A DNA stretch of 64,000 nucleotides, taken from Rhodocyclaceae bacterium. Its GTDB lineage: Bacteria > Pseudomonadota > Gammaproteobacteria > Burkholderiales > Rhodocyclaceae. The stretch's first letter is position 1; the number at the start of each line of letters is the position of its first letter. Positions 62,807 through 64,000 of this stretch are shown here, piece after piece. The stretch is from assembly GCA_023150275.1 (NCBI GenBank), contig JAKLLG010000011.1, forward strand, positions 1-64,000. The letters run 5' to 3'. The position numbers were made by a program, and so were the translations under genes. The notes under the pieces are model-generated. The model saw only the letters and a list, made by a program, of their open reading frames with translations, was not told the origin of the DNA and ran no database searches.

Positions 62807-64000
62807 CTAGCCGAACAATGCCCCCGGCACCTCGAACACGGGCGCAAACCCCCCACCCGGCGTGCGGAAGTTGGTCGTCTGCCCCTGATAGAGCCGCGCG
62901 GTGACGAGCTGTACCTTGCCGGCGTAGGCGTAGTTGCGCAGATCGAGCTTGAACTGCTGCGGCACGCCGGCGACCTGCAACCGCCGCTCGGAGGGCGGCA
63001 CCAGTGCCTGCGCGATGTAACCGCCCTGCAGGATTTCCTCGAAGACGCGCTTGGTGAGCTTGTCGCCGCGATAGGCGGCCTTGCTGCCGTAGCCGGCGGC
63101 GGGCTTGAAGAACCAGCGCTTGCGCTCGGCCCATAGCGTCTCCGCGTCTTCGGCACGCACCGCGCGCGTCGCCGGCACCATTGTCGCGATCAACGCGCGC
63201 GTTTCAGTGACAACGCCGATTTCCGCCAGCCAGCCCGCATCGCCGAGCGCGATCAGGTTGCGCTTGTCGGCGTAGAGCGCATGCGCGCGCGGGTGCGGCG
63301 TGATCGTCGGCGCCGTCGCGGCATTGCTCTCCCAGGCGGCACGCAGCGCGGCATTGCCGGCATCTTCGAGCGCGAAGTCGGTGAGGCGGTTGTAGATCAG
63401 GTCGACCTGCTGCCCGCCGTGCAGCAGCCTGGCGCCATCCCAGACGAACGCCGAGGGATCGGCGATGGTCGTGGCAATGCCGTTCGCCTCGAACAGCCGG
63501 CGGAAAAGCTCGAATTCTGGCGCCATGTATTGCTCGCCCGGTTTCTCGTCGACGATGGCGATGCGCGTCAGCGGCACGTCGCCCTTCGCCCGCCGCCATT
63601 CCTCGCGGAACATGGCAACGAACTGCCCTTCAACATCACTTGTCGGCGCCGGCATCAGGGCCGCGACGGACTCGCAGCAGGCACGCTGCGCCGCCGCCAG
63701 CCGGGCATTCAGGAGGCCGCCGCCAGCGTTGGTGTTGATCTCGATCAGCATCGGCCCCGCGTCGCCGACGTGGAAGTCGTAGCCAAGGAAGGCGCCGGCG
63801 GCGGCGGTACGGTGCCGCGCCGAGGCAGGCGCCCAGCCGAGCACGCGCTCCTGCCAGGCCGGCAGCACAACGATCTCCTCGACCGCGGCGACGAGTTCGG
63901 CCATGTGCTGCAGATGCTTGCGGCCGACGAAGACGACCGAATCGGAAAAGAGATGCGGCCGCGTCGCGAAGATCTCGCGATAGAGGCCATCGCTGCCGAG
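62807..64000 (-). CDS. ATP-grasp-like protein, 5' end beyond window
   Basis: At least 398 residues are encoded; the frame stays open to the right edge, so the true start lies outside. Visible landmarks are LIEINTNAGGGLLNARL (ATP-grasp-like acidic pair), VWDGARLLHGGQQVDLIYNRLTDF, and KRWFFKPAAGYGSKAAYRGDKLT. The C-terminus reads GGGFAPVFEVPGALFG. These resemble circularly permuted or glutathionylspermidine-synthase-like ATP-grasp proteins, but I cannot name a substrate. Its last 170 nt are duplicated at 60618-60796. Confidence 0.8.
   Translation of the reverse strand, partial: LGSDGLYREIFATRPHLFSDSVVFVGRKHLQHMAELVAAVEEIVVLPAWQERVLGWAPASARHRTAAAGAFLGYDFHVGDAGPMLIEINTNAGGGLLNARLAAAQRACCESVAALMPAPTSDVEGQFVAMFREEWRRAKGDVPLTRIAIVDEKPGEQYMAPEFELFRRLFEANGIATTIADPSAFVWDGARLLHGGQQVDLIYNRLTDFALEDAGNAALRAAWESNAATAPTITPHPRAHALYADKRNLIALGDAGWLAEIGVVTETRALIATMVPATRAVRAEDAETLWAERKRWFFKPAAGYGSKAAYRGDKLTKRVFEEILQGGYIAQALVPPSERRLQVAGVPQQFKLDLRNYAYAGKVQLVTARLYQGQTTNFRTPGGGFAPVFEVPGALFG

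Overview
The window looks like chromosomal DNA of a high-GC betaproteobacterium, most likely of the Rhodocyclales/Azoarcus-Dechloromonas type. The pointers are gene order (tig-clpP-clpX-lon-tRNA-ppiD; pyrG-kdsA-eno-ftsB), the squalene genes hpnCDE, and two small families I associate with betaproteobacteria (DUF3460, DUF3567). This is inference from gene content; no marker rRNA is present.

Layout. 1-202: the 5' end of a group II intron on the minus strand, leaving the window on the left and sitting just behind the ppiD terminator. 203-8509: protein quality-control cluster (ppiD, tRNA-Asp, tRNA-Val, lon, clpX, clpP, tig) on the minus strand, then tRNA-Leu(UAG) on plus. 8565-12941: an orphan radical SAM/SPASM gene and hpnCDE for squalene. 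13183-24229: a tight nine-gene minus-strand operon of lower GC and unusual content: TonB-dependent receptor, MoxR ATPase, unknown protein, HExxH/VWA protein, radical SAM enzyme, unknown protein, PaaK-like adenylating enzyme, PnuC transporter and NadR-like NMN adenylyltransferase/kinase. A weak cobalamin-riboswitch-like leader precedes it. I regard it as the best candidate for an undescribed system.

24597-32163: zinc-ribbon protein, ybbA/tesA divergent pair, selU, and a TolC/MacA/MacB export operon. 32164-37260: ftsB, eno, DUF1330, kdsA, pyrG and a methyltransferase. 37334-45369: OsmC, a fused acyl-CoA synthetase/acetyltransferase, small conserved proteins, a MITE-like element, DUF1684 and clpB. 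lon and clpB each have a good sigma-32-like promoter.

45539-51215: a sigma-54 module. A PAS-type enhancer-binding protein lies between two GG-N10-GC promoters, one before a truncated PhaB-like gene and one before a lone ABC substrate-binding protein followed by a CoA-transferase. Both promoters have upstream CGTCTC/GAGACG inverted sites. 51320-57444: chemoreceptor, PAS-GGDEF cyclase and molybdenum cofactor genes (mobB, moeA, moaD, moaE). 57702-60290: a large secreted protein with a possible His/Cys caspase-like domain. 60618-64000: a two-ATPase cassette lying between an intact gene 3' end and a frameshifted copy of that same gene end, which suggests an insertion with duplication.
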